The notes under the pieces are model-generated. The model searched no databases, had not been told where the DNA came from, and saw only the letters and a list, made by a program, of their open reading frames with translations. A DNA stretch of 64,000 nt, taken from NCBI GenBank assembly GCA_963082975.1, contig OY720345.1, forward strand, positions 14,844,491-14,908,490. The letters run 5' to 3'. Source of the stretch: Labia minor. Lineage: Eukaryota; Arthropoda; Insecta; Dermaptera; Spongiphoridae. Position numbers and translations under genes: made by a program. Positions 1-12,020 of this stretch are shown piece by piece. Each line of letters starts with the position of its first letter. Position 1 is the first letter of the stretch.

Positions 1-285
1 ATGTTTCTCATATGTTGACATAATCAGTCATTTTGGATAGTAGTTTGTTTTTGGTAACTGAAAAAGTTAGTCACGTTTTGTATGTGCTTCTATTTTTTAC
101 TTAAAAAAATAAATCAAAGAATCTGAATTAAATTTTGCATTAAAAATGGAATAAAGTGCTCCAACGCACTTAAAATGTGTAGCATTCGGTGAGTCTACTC
201 TGTCTCATAATGTTTAATGTTTAAGCACGCCAAGTTCAATCAAATGTAAAGATTTTGCTTATTTATGCTTATTAGTTAAATATAA
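1..285 (+). mobile_element. Mariner-derived fragment, 5' truncated
   Basis: This stretch is a diverged copy of the sequence that starts the mariner copies at 293 and 36,994. It shares the leader around TTAGTCACG, the start of the transposase frame (after GGAATAAAGTGCTCCAA) and the segment reading AAGTTC..TGTAAAGATTTTGCT. It has lost the middle of the transposase and is cut off by the next mariner copy. It has no intact reading frame and is a dead relic. The assignment rests on comparison with the other two copies in this window. Confidence 0.6.
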
Positions 286-292
286 ACCATTT

Positions 293-1074
293 GTATATTA
301 TTATTAATTGTACTTCATATTATGATTTAGAACGGAATCCCAACGAGGTCCAGGTTTGGGAGTCGACAGAATCTAAGGGCACATTATCAGCCATTTTAGA
401 TTAGTAGTTTGTTTTTGCCAACTGAAAAAGTTAGTCACGTTTTTGTGTGTTCTTCGATTTTTTAAATAATCTGTATTATATAAATTTTGCGTTAAAAATG
501 GAATAAAGTGCTCCAATGCACTAAAATGTTGACTATGGCATTCGATCCAATGTAAAGATTTTGCTCACTGTTTTCTTCAATTACAATGGCGTGGTGTATC
601 ATGAGTTATTGCCAACAGGTCGTACTCTTATTAAGGAATACTACAAGGAAGTTATACAACGTTTGCGTGGAGCAATACGGCTCAAACGATTGGAATTGTG
701 GAAAAACAAATCATGGATTCTGCATCACAATAAAGCACCAGCTGATACATCATTGCTTGTTCGTGATTTTTTGACCAAAAACAATACCCTAATCGTGACT
801 CAACCACCGTATTCACCAGATTTGGCTCCCAACGACTTTTTTCTATACCCAAAACTGCCGTGACTAATGAAAGGAAAGCCTTTTGCCAGAATTGATGAGA
901 TAAAGTCGAAATCGAAGAACGATGATTGATGGCCATACCGAATAGCGCATTTCAGAAGTGCTTCGACGATTGGAAGAAGCGCTAGCATAACTGCATTATA
1001 TCTGAGGGGAATTTGAAGTGGACAAAATAGATATTGATGAATAAATAAATACTTTTTGAAAATATTCAAAATTC
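293..1074 (+). mobile_element. Internally deleted mariner copy A
   Basis: The 3' half encodes the C-terminal part of a mariner (DD34D) transposase, visible at 561-863. It contains FNYNGVVYHELLPTGRT, the HH-APA-TSLLVRDFL segment and YSPDLAP, which carries the third catalytic Asp. The second catalytic Asp region reads HHNKAPAD where the family has HHDN. The frame stops after the KLP residues. Before the C-terminal part, the N-terminal helix-turn-helix region jumps straight to the segment upstream of VVYHE, so most of the transposase, including the first catalytic Asp, is missing. It starts and ends with the same sequence as the copy at 36,994, which shows that they are one family. It cannot encode an active enzyme. 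Confidence 0.8.
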
Positions 1075-1087
1075 ACCTTTTCTTTTG

Positions 1088-1090
<3 letters not shown>

Positions 1091-1146
<56 letters not shown>
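1091..1146. repeat. (TA)n followed by (GA)n microsatellite
   Basis: About 30 bases of TA repeat run directly into about 26 bases of GA repeat, next to the 3' end of mariner copy A. A similar TA-to-GA compound tract occurs near 45,007. Confidence 0.95.
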
Positions 1147-1189
1147 AATTCAAATCTTTCAGTGAAATGCACGCCATTGAAAGTATAGG

Positions 1190-1450
1190 TCCATGAAAAA
1201 GAAGTTGGGTTGGCGTTTCGCACTCCCCCATCCCCCAATTCTCTCTTGGGAGATGTGTCCGAAGAGGGGGGGGGGGAAGAGGAGGTCCTCAGGGCCAAGG
1301 TCACGTGGCCGCGACTCGTCACGCGATTGGAATGTCGCCGCAGGCACCGAGAGCATCTCTCTCTCCCCTGTCTCCGACGCCTATTATCTAGCGCTACTAA
1401 ATAGATACGGTTGCCTCGATATGGAGAGAACATTCCTTCCCAACCTAACG
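1190..1450. other. GC-rich island, no gene recognised
   Basis: This island is far richer in G and C than the surrounding DNA. It includes a run of about 11 G near 1,267 and a CACGTGGCCGCGACTCGTCACGCG stretch (given in parts: CACGTGGCC, GCGACTCGTC). Short open frames cross it on both strands, but none resembles a known protein. It could be a regulatory island within the presumed first intron of the GRAF gene, or a piece of an unrecognised repeat. Confidence 0.4.
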
Positions 1451-1682
1451 ATCTCTTCCTGTTCACTCTTCACGACTACATATATTTCAAGTTAATCTTT
1501 CGAAAAATAGAACTTATCTATCACTCAGACATGTCATTAAACTTTAATCAAATAATGATTTCTTTATTTTGAAAAGAAAGAAAACAAAAAAAAACACTTA
1601 TGATAATAGATTCGAACGATTGTATTGGATTTCGTCAATGAAATCACTTGAATCCCAAATAATTTCAAAATAAAATAAAATT

Positions 1683-2144
1683 AGCTGGAGTGTCTCCACT
1701 CGACTATCTCGCAATTTGAATTGGATTAAATAACATAATATATTATATTTAAATTAAATTTAATTAATTATAAATTATAAATTAAAATTAATAAATAATA
1801 TTTATTAAACCAGCGCATGTTTGGCTTTTTGTTGATGGCACCACGTCACGTGTTGGCGCGTGACAATTGCAGTGTTAAAAAATTAATTCCGGTACTTTCA
1901 GCGATTCAATCAAGCTGAAATCCTATATATAGCAGTTTTATACAATTTTTAATCATGTGAAAAACTATCAAACATATATCTTTATTTTTACGGTCACTTT
2001 AGAGGAAAAAAAATCAAAATGTTGTAGGTAATGACCCTCTTCCGGTTGAGCTACATTTCTCAAAAGTTGATAGAAAACTACAAATTTTGAATAATGCCCA
2101 TGTACCAAATTTCATGAATTTAGCTCAAACTCTGGCGAGATAGT
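1683..2144 (-). mobile_element. Helentron-like non-autonomous element, copy 1
   Basis: On the plus strand the copy begins AGCTGGAGTGTCTCCACTCG (terminal hairpin) and ACTATCTCGC, and it ends TGGCGAGATAGTAAAAA. The inner part matches the copies at 7,592, 40,967 and 51,241, including the CAGCGCATGTTTGGC and GGCACCACGTCACG block. The piece that holds the GT microsatellite in longer copies is deleted here. It has no coding capacity. Confidence 0.75.
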
Positions 2145-2565
2145 AAAAATACTTAATTATTAATAAAATATTGTCTTCGATAATAGAATTACTATTAATG
2201 TTCGATATTGAATTAGTTCTGTTTATATAATCATTATATTTTTATTTGTAATTAAACATATCAATATTTATAAAATAAAAAATGTATTTAATTTTCAAAG
2301 GATATATGATTGTGTCTTATAAATATTTAAAAAAATTTTATTAGTATTTTTAAATTTTCATTTCGGCTAAATTAAACTTATATAAATAAAACAGATGAAT
2401 ATATGAATAATATATATAAACAGAGATTAATAATCTAAATATATAAATATTTAGATAAGAACGAATTTACGATCTGAAGGGATGCTGATTTTCATTCATT
2501 GGAAGTTTATTAGAAAATATGTGATCATATCACACTTAAGCAGTCTTAAGTCTTTTTATATTATA

Positions 2566-3160
2566 AACTAGCTGTTCCGAGCGCCTTCCAGGCTCTTCAC
2601 ACCTAGACGGGGCTCCGCCCCCTGTACCCCCGAGTGATACATAGTATTTGGTTGAAAGTCTGTATGTAAAAGGTTTTCATCCATTTTGTTTCAATCAGTA
2701 TAAGTAGATAAGACATATATTTGTTTTCTTGGAAAATATATTTTAATTTAATCAACAACAAATTTTCCTAGTATAATAAGTAAGATTTATTGACTATTTC
2801 ATATTATTATTTATATATTTACTAATATATTTTTGGCTCTTTGCATTTATTTAAGTAGATTTTAATTAATTAAATAATTAATATTCTAAGTTTATGAACA
2901 TTATTTTTTTTTATAAATTATATTAATTAAAATTTATTTTCTTATTTCTGTTTGTCCTTTATTTTACATATATATGTACAAAACACAAAACAATAACACA
3001 GACAGACACACAGACATTGCCTTTTATATATATAGATTTAAACCTTCCCTGGGATGCCCACAACAATCCCTGAAAGTTTCACCGTAATCGGACGGGTAGT
3101 TTTTGAGTATTTGACAGACACACAGACACACAGACTTTGCCTTTTATATATATAGATACA
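2566..3160 (+). repeat. RTE-type retrotransposon 3' region or derived SINE
   Basis: The stretch opens with ACTAGCTGTTCCGAGCGCC, a start typical of RTE-type insertions. It ends in TGCCTTTTATATATATAGAT, after the CCTGAAAGTTTCACCGTAATCGG-like region that is widespread in arthropod RTE 3' ends. The tail is duplicated, at about 3,003-3,036 and 3,114-3,157. The first 150 bases recur at 48,240. No open frame is present. Confidence 0.6.
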
Positions 3161-3169
3161 ACTTTTTTA

Positions 3170-3750
3170 TATTAACACTATGGTACCTGGTTCACCGAGC
3201 CACCATTGCAATTATTTAAAATAAAATAGTCATAAAACATTAAATTAACACTGAAAGACAGAAAAGTATGGCCTGTCGATATAACATAATAAATATTTCG
3301 TAATTTGATATTATTTATATTTATAATATTTTGTATTTAAGGAAACACTGTCTGACGAAGTTGCTGACGTAAAGTATTTCCTCTTTTAAATTAAGATAAA
3401 ACTAATAAAGATAATTTTTTCCGAGACTGAAAACAATAAAGATCGATTTTTTGTTCTGAAACAATCTCAAGTAATTAAAATGTATGGATATAACAAATAT
3501 TTTTAATTTTATTTATAATCTTTTGTATTTAAGGAAGTGCTGTCTGAAATAGTTGTTGAATTTCCTATTTTAAATTAAGAAAAAACTAATAAAGATCATT
3601 TTTTCCGAGGATGAAACTAATAAAGATCGATTTTTCTTTATAAAAATTATCCATAAGTGTGAATTTCAAAAAATTCCCTCGCGAGCGGTTTAATATTTCA
3701 AAAATAGAAATATATATTTAATAAAATAAGATATATATATATATAGAAAA
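3170..3750 (+). repeat. Unclassified interspersed repeat (copy 1)
   Basis: It shares with 20,635-21,155 the order GTACC-GGTTCA, ATAGTCATAAAACAT, ACTGAAAGACAGA, CTGTCTGACG-AGTTG-TGACG, TTTTTC-GAG-CTGAAAC and AGTGTGAATTTCAAAAAA. The last part also recurs at 11,640-11,790. Inside this copy, the segment around TGTATTTAAGGAA..CTGTCTG is itself present twice. The AATAAGATA-type end suggests a retrotransposon 3' end. There is no coding sequence. Confidence 0.55.
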
Positions 3751-4430
3751 TATCATTTAATTAAAAACCTACACAGGCCTACTCTATAATAACAGACGAA
3801 ACTATGCTTATCATATAATTTTTTTCTTAAAAATAAAAATTTTTAAATAACTTTCATTATTTTTCTAATCAAAAAACTATGTATTTACTTAAAACACAAT
3901 CTTTCTTGAAAACATAAATAATATTTAAAAAAACAATTTTATTGATTATTAATTTCTAAAAGAAAAATATGATTTATATTATTTAATTAAAAGATAAACA
4001 TTAATAAATAAGTATTTATATAATTGAAATGAGTTTCTGAAGTAGGTAAATACTTTTTGAATACTCATGAAATTGTACTTATTCATCTATTTATGAGTGT
4101 AACAGATGAATCATTCTTTTAAAGTAATCGATTTTTTTTAAAGGCTTAGTTCAGGTGAAATGATATAGAAATGATGTCAAAGCGGATGGATTGTTTCATT
4201 AGAGCGAAAGTTATCTTGGTTAGGGTATCTTTTTGACAAATTCTAGGTAAAAGGGGGATGTAATTTGATTATTTTCACTTTAAGTATTTATTGATTTCAA
4301 TAAAAGATTTTTTATTAGAGATTAATAAAGATTTAATATTTAAAGCAATGAAATGACCAGAACGTTACCTGTGAGAATTACATACAATTAAACATACATA
4401 AAAACAATGGCAATTTTTTCATTTTTTTTC

Positions 4431-4600
4431 TATTTATACGTTTTGAAAGTCCATGAGTCATTTTCAATAAAGTTGAGAAAAATGTCTCTGTGTGTATGTA
4501 TGTAGACAAGATTACGGAAAAACAGTTTGAGCTAGATTAATGAAATTTGGTACATGGATTCAAAATTCGTTTTTTACATAATAACATTAGGAATGATCCA
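4431..4600 (+). mobile_element. Helentron-like element, internal fragment
   Basis: The GAGTCATTTTCA..AAGGTTGAGAAAAATGTCT..TGTGTGTATG..GTTTGAGCTAGA..ATGAAATTTGGTA block of the Helentron-like family is present without either end. It lies just upstream of a nearly complete copy in the same orientation. Confidence 0.65.
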
Positions 4601-4635
4601 TATATATATATAATGCAATGGCTATGTGCAGTTTT

Positions 4636-5183
4636 CCTATCTCGCCAGAGATAGTATTGCGATCACGAAAATGTCGAGGTTTTGATTTTTTTATACGTTT
4701 TGAAGGTCCCTGAGTCATTTTCAATAAGGTTGAGAAAAATATCTCTGTGTGTGTATGTTTGTAGATAAGATTACGGAAAAACGGTTTGAGCTAAAATAAT
4801 GAAAGTTGGTAGATGGACATTATTCAAAATTCGTAGTTTTTTATTAACTTTTGAGAAATGTAGCTCATACGGAAGAGGACCATTACCTACCCCACGTTTT
4901 CAATTTTTTTCCTCTAAACTGACCGTAAAAATAAAGATATATGTTTGATAGTAATTCACATGATTAAAAATTGTATATTAAACTACTATATACAGAATTT
5001 CAGCTTGATTGAATCGCTGAAAGTACCGGATTTTTTAAAAATTTTAAATTTTGAGTTAAAAATGATGGTAAAGGTTTTAAATTTAAATTTAATATATGTT
5101 AATTAATTAATTTAATTTAAATATAATATATTTTAATTAATCCAATTCAAATTTGAGAGATAGGTCGAGTGGAGACACTCCAG
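4636..5183 (+). mobile_element. Helentron-like non-autonomous element, copy 2
   Basis: It starts with CTATCTCGCCAGAGATAGTA and ends with GTCGAGTGGAGACACTCCAG. The order of blocks is the same as in the copies at 40,967 and 51,241, but the CACGTGACGTGGTGCC block near the 3' end is replaced or deleted. The GAGATAGG at the 3' end differs by one base from the family inverted repeat. Confidence 0.75.
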
Positions 5184-5199
5184 ATTATTATAAAAAAAA

Positions 5200-7590
5200 A
5201 GTAAAATGATATAGATTTTTTTCATCAAATGAAATGATATCAATATTATTATTATTATTATTATTTTCAAAATTGAAATAATACAGATGTTATATTTTTT
5301 AGTAACGTTTCTTTTATTTAGTTATTTTTTCAATGACATGAAAGATTAAACTCTCTGGTTAACGTTCTGAATGGAACAGAATTGTGACAATATGTGTTTT
5401 GGAATGTTTATAGTTCTATTTACGTTTATTAGTTCATTATTAACAATTTTGGAGGAAAATATATAAGGTTCTGGTTTTGATATTTAATAAAAGAGGGAGG
5501 GAGGAAGTAGAGAATCCCTGGGGATTGGATTTCATGACTCATCACAACATCAGCAATCAGATAACGTTTTTTTCCAGAGGGAAGGAACTTTGAGAATGTG
5601 TTCTTGGACTCATACACAAGCTGGATGGGTCCCCTCTCTCTCTCTTTTCTATTATTATCATCATCAATAAAGGAGGAAAGGATCATAAAAAGGCGCAGAT
5701 GTTGGCAAGATCACCAACGATCAAAACGGAATGGTGATTCCTTTGAAAGGTAAAAGAAAAGGACAAGGGAACCGGAACATTCACATCCCTATGGCAACTT
5801 TCAAGAGAAAAAATTTGTTTTAATAAACCACCAAAGTTCATATATCCAAAAATTGAATTTTAGCATTAAAATTATAAGAAAAATTTCAAATTAATTTTAA
5901 TTTATTTACTCAATCATTATATTTGATGAATAAAAAAAAAGAAAGACAGGATAGGGGTAAAATAGAAATTCTATTAATTCATAAAATATTATAATAAATA
6001 TCATTTTTATTGATAGACTAGCCGTTCCCGGCATAAAACTATTCTTAGAGGGACAGGTGGCTTCTAGCAGCACGAGATTGATTAATAATAATAATTTATA
6101 CGAAATTTTGTTACAAATACTTAAAAAACAAGATAATGTTTAAATATAAAATTAATAAATTTATTCAAAAATCGCTGTAATATTTTTTTTTCAATATTTA
6201 ATAATAATAAAACAAAATTTTAAAAAAATGAAGTTAGTAACAAATTGAAATTTTGATAGGTTTATTTTTATGTTTAATAAATTCTCTTTTATGATAAAAA
6301 AAATATATTAATATCAAAAATTAGAATATTTCAATTTATATTTCAAATTTTTTTTTATTTTAAATTCTAAAAAAATTAAAAATTGTAAAATTCTAAATCT
6401 GTAACTATCTTCATAATGTTTCAAGACATTTTTTACATACATACATAGGAAATTATATTTATTGATAAATAAAAGTTATATAATAGTAATTGAAAATATT
6501 CTAATTATAGTTAGTAGTTTATTTCCGTAATTTTATTTATTTTAAAATTGAATAAATGGCATTCTCTTTATTTTTATTTTAAACATTATGTATATTTTAA
6601 ATCCTGAAATGATTTATATTTAGTTACTTTAATATTATATTATTGATATACTCCTCATCATATTATTAATATGTATTAAATTAGTATCGTTGTTCTCATT
6701 TTGAAATTATTTTTTAAAATTTTTTTTTTTTTGTCAATATTTAATAATAATAAATCAAAATTTTAAAAAATGAAGTTAGTAGTTATTAATAATTTTGATA
6801 GGTTTCTTTTTATGTTTATTATGTTTAATAAATTCTATTTTTTTGATAAAAAATAATATTGATATCAAAAATTAGAATATTTAATTTGTATTTCAATTTT
6901 GTTTTTATTTTAAATTCTATTAAAATTGTAAATTGTAAAATTCTAAATTTATAGCTAACTTCTATCTATCATTTTTTTATGTTTAAATGATAAATAAATC
7001 TCTAGAAATGAAAAAAACTCAAAATTTTAATTCAAGATGTATTCTTGTTTTTTTAAATAATTTTTGTTTCAAATACTAACTAGAAATAATGTCGATTTAA
7101 TATATCCAAGTTAAAATTAATACAGTCATGATATATGTATATATCCGTTCCAATGACGATTACAGACGATATCTATAAAAAATTTGATTAAATAAATATA
7201 AATAACAAATAGATATTTAATTTAAATATGATGAAATTTTAGTGTATGGTTTAAGTTGATATCCTCCCCTCAAATAAGATAGGAGGGTTGTAATCTAGCA
7301 TATCAATAAAGGGTGATTTTGTATAATCTATCAGAGGGTGACTATGTAAATGACAACGAGAGGAGATGAGGTTATTCAAATGGCTTTCTTTTCTCCTTCA
7401 AGCCTCCCCCCCCCCTACTCTGACACATACACATAAAATAGGATGCAATTTTTTTAAAAAAAATTTGGAATGTAGTTTATGCGAGTTATATGAAGGACAT
7501 TATTCCTAGAGATAAGATACGAGGGAAGAATTTTGTGCTCATGTACGAGTAACGGCGTCACGCCCTGAAATAGGTCGGTCACTACTCTAA
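5200..7590. other. AT-rich gene-free stretch with richer islands
   Basis: No host gene or coding element was recognised. A higher-complexity, purine-rich stretch lies at about 5,480-5,780 and another at 7,255-7,420. At 6,019 there is a short RTE-type start (CTAGCCGTTCCCGGC). The segments at 6,170-6,400 and 6,715-6,960 are diverged direct copies of each other, sharing TCAATATTTAATAATAATAAA, ATGAAGTTAGTA and TTTGATAGGTTT. The rest is low-complexity A/T. Confidence 0.5.
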
Positions 7591-7591
7591 G

Positions 7592-8151
7592 TGTGTCTCC
7601 ACTCGACTATCTCGCAATTTGAATAGGATTAAATAACATATATTATAGTTAAATTAAATTTAATTAATAATAAATTATAAAATAAAATTAATAAATAATA
7701 TTTATCAAACCAGCGCATATTTGTCTCTTTGTTGATGGCACCACGCCACGTCCTGGCGCGTGATATGTAGTGTTAAAAAATTAATTCTGATACTTTCAGC
7801 GATTCAATCAAGCTGAAATTCTATATATAGCAGTTTTATACAATTTGTAAATATTTGAAAACCTATCAAACATATATCTTTATTTTTACGGTCACTTTAG
7901 AGGAAAAAAAAAATCAAAACGTTGTAGGTAATGAACCTCTTCCGGTTGAGCTACATTTCTCAAAAGTTGATAGAAAACTACAAATTTTGAATAATTCCCG
8001 TATACCAAATCTTGTCTTCATACATACACACACACAGACATTTTTCTCAACCTTAGTGAAAATGATTCAGGAACATTCAAAACGTATAAAAACATCAAAA
8101 TCTCGACATCGAAAATTTTCATGATCACAATAATATCTCTGGCGAAATAGT
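7592..8151 (-). mobile_element. Helentron-like non-autonomous element, copy 3
   Basis: On the plus strand it opens GTGTCTCCACTCGACTATCTCGC and closes CTCTGGCGAAATAGTAAAAA. It contains the family blocks with a short CACACACA microsatellite near 8,025. A chance open frame (7,855-8,124) crosses it but only translates repeat sequence. Confidence 0.75.
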
Positions 8152-8309
8152 AAAAATCTAATCGGTATCCATTTTGTTTAATTATTACTAAATAAATAAA
8201 AAATTACTATTTAATGAATTTATATTTATAAAAAAATAATGATCATTAATATGCATATATATTAATTTATTATATAGTGAAATTATATATAATATATTTC
8301 TAAATTATT

Positions 8310-8790
8310 TTTACCGACCGACGATAGTAAGGGAGGTATTGTTTTCACACCAAATTTCACATGTGGAGATTTTTACATATCTCCACGAATCATGCATTTT
8401 CTTAACCGAAACAAGTATTTTTAGCATGATGTCTGTCCGTCCGTCCGTATAGATGTGTACAGCCTGAACGGCTCAACCGATTTTGATGAAATTTGGTATA
8501 TTTACTTAATGCATCAGTGGGATGAATTGATCAACTTTTGGTGCAAATCCGGAAACCGGAAGTGGTAGTATTAGCGATCGACGATAGGAAGGGAAGGGTT
8601 ATTTTCACACCAAATTTCACATGAGGAGATTTTTTTACATATCACCACGAATGTATTGGTTTTATCCTCGGGAAAAATCATCTTCATTATGTTTTTCTTA
8701 ATTTAAAATTATGTGACGTCACCCAGCCCTTCATGACGTCACAGTCTCCTTATTATGATCACGGGCAACGCCGGCTACTTCAGCTATATA
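8310..8790 (+). repeat. Retrotransposon 3' UTR-like repeat with internal duplication
   Basis: It contains GTCCGTCCGTCCGTATAGATG and ACGGCTCAACCGATTTTGAT followed by GAAATTTGGTAT, wording that is common in RTE/CR1-like 3' regions of arthropods. The segment CACACCAAATTTCACATG-GGAGATTTTTACATATC-CCACGAAT occurs twice, at about 8,346-8,392 and 8,602-8,650. It ends near GGCAACGCCGGCTACTTCAG. No intact frame is visible. Confidence 0.55.
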
Positions 8791-9154
8791 TTAAAAATAA
8801 AATAAAATTAAAAATATTTATGTTATATGCCTATCTGTTTTTTATTAGATTAATAGATATATTAAAATTATTTGAAATTGTTTCTTTAGCTGGAAATTAA
8901 TTTATTTCAAACCGTCGGTCGGTTCGGACCTGGCCACAGGTCAACTTATTTTTAATGATTCTTAATTATATTATATAAAAAATATATATTTATTTATTAA
9001 TACCTAAGATAGAAATAAAAAAATAAATCAATAAGAAATTTATCATTTATAAAATATCTTATAGTTGATTTATTTGCTAATAAATTTAAAATTTTAAAAA
9101 TAAATTATTCTTTTATAATATAATTTATATAATTCCTCTAATATTAACTGAGAA

Positions 9155-9182
9155 AAATAGTCGAGTGGAGACACTCCAGCTT
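9155..9182 (+). mobile_element. Isolated 3' terminus of the Helentron-like family
   Basis: It reads ATAGTCGAGTGGAGACACTCCAGCTTA, which is the terminal hairpin and half of the 3' inverted repeat. None of the other family blocks lies just upstream. Confidence 0.6.
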
Positions 9183-9468
9183 ATTTCCGAGTAGAGCTAC
9201 AGAGATAGATAGAATTAGTAATAGTTTAAAAGTGATTCTTTAACTATTAAAGATTATTAGATTTGAATATTATTCTAAATCTGAATTAAACAGTTTTAAT
9301 TTTATTTTTTATTATGAGAAATTTATACCTTGTACCTTTCTCAAGTTTCAATATAAATACAATACCTAGCCATACAAAAAGTTGCGTAAGCAATCATAAC
9401 TCAAAGCAATAGATTTTTATATTTTTCTTAAGGAAGAAAAAATAAATTTTATAAAATTAACTTTTCAT

Positions 9469-10003
9469 TTGATTGCAATGTATAAAAAAATTATATGCAC
9501 ATATATATTATACATATATTGTATTGTATTGTGGGAAAGCCAAGATCATTCCTCAATAAAAAACAAAATTCAATATTTGACCGATAAATTGTTAGATGTG
9601 TATAGGACACGGGATTTCAATAAGATCATAGAATCCACCTACTGCCCAAACTATAAAAATCTAAAAGAAAATTACTTTTTTTACAATTATCGTGGTCCAT
9701 TGTCCAAGATAAAATTGATTTGTGAATGCAAAGTAGCGAACGAAAGAATACTTCTCCTCGTCTCTAGTGGGAACATACATAGGGTTGACCAAGAACAACT
9801 GTGCACTATATGTAACATGCAAGAAAGAGAGACTAGATCACTTGCTGTTACGATGTCCAATATATGAGAACCTTAGGGAACTCTACCTGGTGAGATCCAT
9901 CCGAGGAACTGTTATGAGGGCAGATAGCGAGGACAAAATAAATGGTCTATTCTATTACTTAAATGGAATGTTAAGAATGAGATCATTTATGCTAAATGAA
10001 TGA
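9469..10003 (+). pseudogene. Non-LTR retrotransposon ORF2, C-terminal remnant
   Basis: Two overlapping frames hold one broken protein. The first frame (9,469-9,867) contains a basic region and then CTICNMQERE. The second (9,767-10,003) continues with DHLLLRCPIYENLRELY and ends MRSFMLNE-stop. Together they show the Cys-x2-Cys ... His-x4-Cys finger found at the C-terminus of many non-LTR reverse transcriptase proteins. The frame change falls between the Cys pair and the His. The reverse transcriptase and endonuclease domains are absent, so this is a 5'-truncated, frameshifted insertion. The clade (Jockey-like or other) cannot be told from this piece. Confidence 0.6.
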
Positions 10004-10200
10004 TTTGATTTGAATATTCTAATATTATTATTATTTTTTTTTGTGTGTGTTTTTTCTGTTACATTTTTGGATGTATGAGTTTTTGAAGATTCTTTGGTTT
10101 AATTTTTGTTACGCTGGATTTTTTTTGTTTTTGAAGTGAAACTTCTTTAGCGGCGTCCTGACATTTGGTTGAGAATGGAGAGTGAATTGAAAAATTGAAA

Positions 10201-10220
10201 TTTCGTAACGCGTTACGAAA
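10201..10220. repeat. Perfect 20-bp palindrome
   Basis: TTTCGTAACGCGTTACGAAA equals its own reverse complement. It sits just before three tandem 46-bp units in an otherwise unassigned region. Confidence 0.9.
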
Positions 10221-10259
10221 CGAGAGAGAAAAAAGATATAGATATAACGAGTGAGAATG

Positions 10260-10397
10260 AGATAGCCTCTATCTCTGTCTCTCTTTTGTGCGGTGTTTCG
10301 TTTTTGAGAGAGAGGCTATCTGGGTCTTTCTTTTGTCCGGTCTTTCGCGTTGAGAAAGAGGCTATCTGCGTCTTCGTTTTATGCTGTCTTTCGTTCT
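10260..10397 (+). repeat. Tandem 46-bp repeat, three units
   Basis: Units start at about 10,260, 10,306 and 10,352. Each reads approximately GAGAGAGGCTATCTG-GTCTTTCTTTTGT-CGGTCTTTCG-TTT. The first unit is the most diverged. The block is pyrimidine-rich on the plus strand and GC-richer than its surroundings. Confidence 0.8.
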
Positions 10398-10929
10398 AAT
10401 ACCCTGTCGCTAGGTTGAAAGTCCACGGCGCGCATGCGCACTAGTACGTTGACGCGGAATAATATTTCTTAGCCTCTGCTGGGTGAAAGAATAAAAATTA
10501 GTATGTGACCTCACAGTTACCGCCTTTTAGATATATATCTATTCTTAAAATAAAATTAAAAATATTTATATTATATTCATATATATGTAAAATAATAATT
10601 ATATTATTTTTTAATATTAAAAAATATTTAATTTGAGATTAATTATATGTAAAAAGATCAACTATCAAATAGATTCAAACTTTTATTTTCTTTGATTAGA
10701 TTATAATTAAATATTATTTATATTATTTAAAAATTATTATTTTTCTATTTATTAAGGATGTCTATTAAAAAATTGTAATTAACCTTATCATATGTCAAAT
10801 ATTATAGCTAAGTTTTTTTGAATTTTTTAAAATTTTTTATATAATTAATCTCAAATTAAATATTTTTTAATATTAAAAAATAACAAATTTCATATGTATA
10901 TTTATTTATTTTTAATATTAAACGTATTT

Positions 10930-11550
10930 CATATTTTTTGAGAGAGATTAATAAATATATATATATTTTATTAAAAATAAATATTTTTAATTTTATTTCG
11001 AAATTAAATAATGAATTTTAAAATATTTTAAATATAAAAAAATGTTAATACAATATCATTTAAAAAAAAAGCGGGATTAATAAATATATATATATATTTT
11101 ATTAAAAATAAATATTTTTAATTTTATTTCGAAATTAAATAATAAATTTTAAAATATTTTAAATATAAAATTTCGAAATTAAATAATGAATTTTAAATTA
11201 TTTTAAATATAAAAAAATGTTAATACAATATCATTTAAAAAAAAGCGGGATTAATAAATATATATATATATTTTATTAAAAATAAATATTTTTAATTTTA
11301 TTTCGAAATTAAATAATAAATTTTAAAATATTTTAAATATAAAATTTCGAAATTAAATAATGAATTTTAAAATATTTTAAATATAAAAAAATGTTAATAC
11401 AATATCATTTAAAAAAAAAGCGGGATTAATAAATATATATATATATTTTATTAAAAATAAATATTTTTAATTTTATTTCGAAATTAAATAATAAATTTTA
11501 AAATATTTTAAATATAAAAAAAATATTAATACAAAATTAAAAAAAGGCGG
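10930..11550 (+). repeat. AT-rich satellite, about 174-bp period
   Basis: Successive units can be phased on GCGGGATTAATAAATATATA, at 11,071, 11,245 and 11,420, followed by a shortened last unit whose GCGGG is near 11,547. Each unit contains TTTCGAAATTAAATAAT and AATGTTAATACAATATCATT. A fragment of the same unit precedes the first full one. Confidence 0.8.
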
Positions 11551-11629
11551 GAGTAAAATTTCAAAATGGATGCCATTTACGTCACCCATATATAATTTTC
11601 AATTAAGAAATTAATAATGAAGCTGTAAG

Positions 11630-11790
11630 TTTCAAGAGATGTAATCAATAAAACTCAATTTTTCTTTATAAATACTATATCTAGTGTGAATTTGAAAAAA
11701 ATCGTTAGAGCGGTTTTTGAGAACCAATGCTTATAGATAAATAGATAGATATATACAATTTTAGCTAGCATAATAAGATAAGATATATAT
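11630..11790 (+). repeat. 3' end of the repeat family also at 3,170 and 20,635
   Basis: TTTTTCTTTATAAA-ACTAT..AGTGTGAATTTGAAAAAAATC..GAGCGGTTTTTGAGAA and the ending ATAATAAGATAAGATAT match the last 130 bases of the two longer copies. Confidence 0.5.
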
Positions 11791-12020
11791 CGTGAAATAA
11801 TTAAAATTCTCAAGTCAAATATACAGCGTGCACGCATACCGACGCATGTAATTGTGTGTGTGAACATGGTCGGCGATTCACACGCCAACACATACAGTTA
11901 TGTGCGTCGATGACCATTCACGTTATTTATCCGAATCTCAACATTACTTTAACACTACTAAATCAATTTAAAATTATTATTGCATTTAAAACTGCTTTTC
12001 TCTACTCCACAGATTTCACT

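Noticed and set aside
996-1466. Minus-strand open frame of 156 codons with an Arg-rich start
   Set aside because: It crosses a GC-rich island, the GA/TA microsatellite and the end of a mariner. The translation is mostly SLSLSLYIYIY simple repeat with no recognisable domain.
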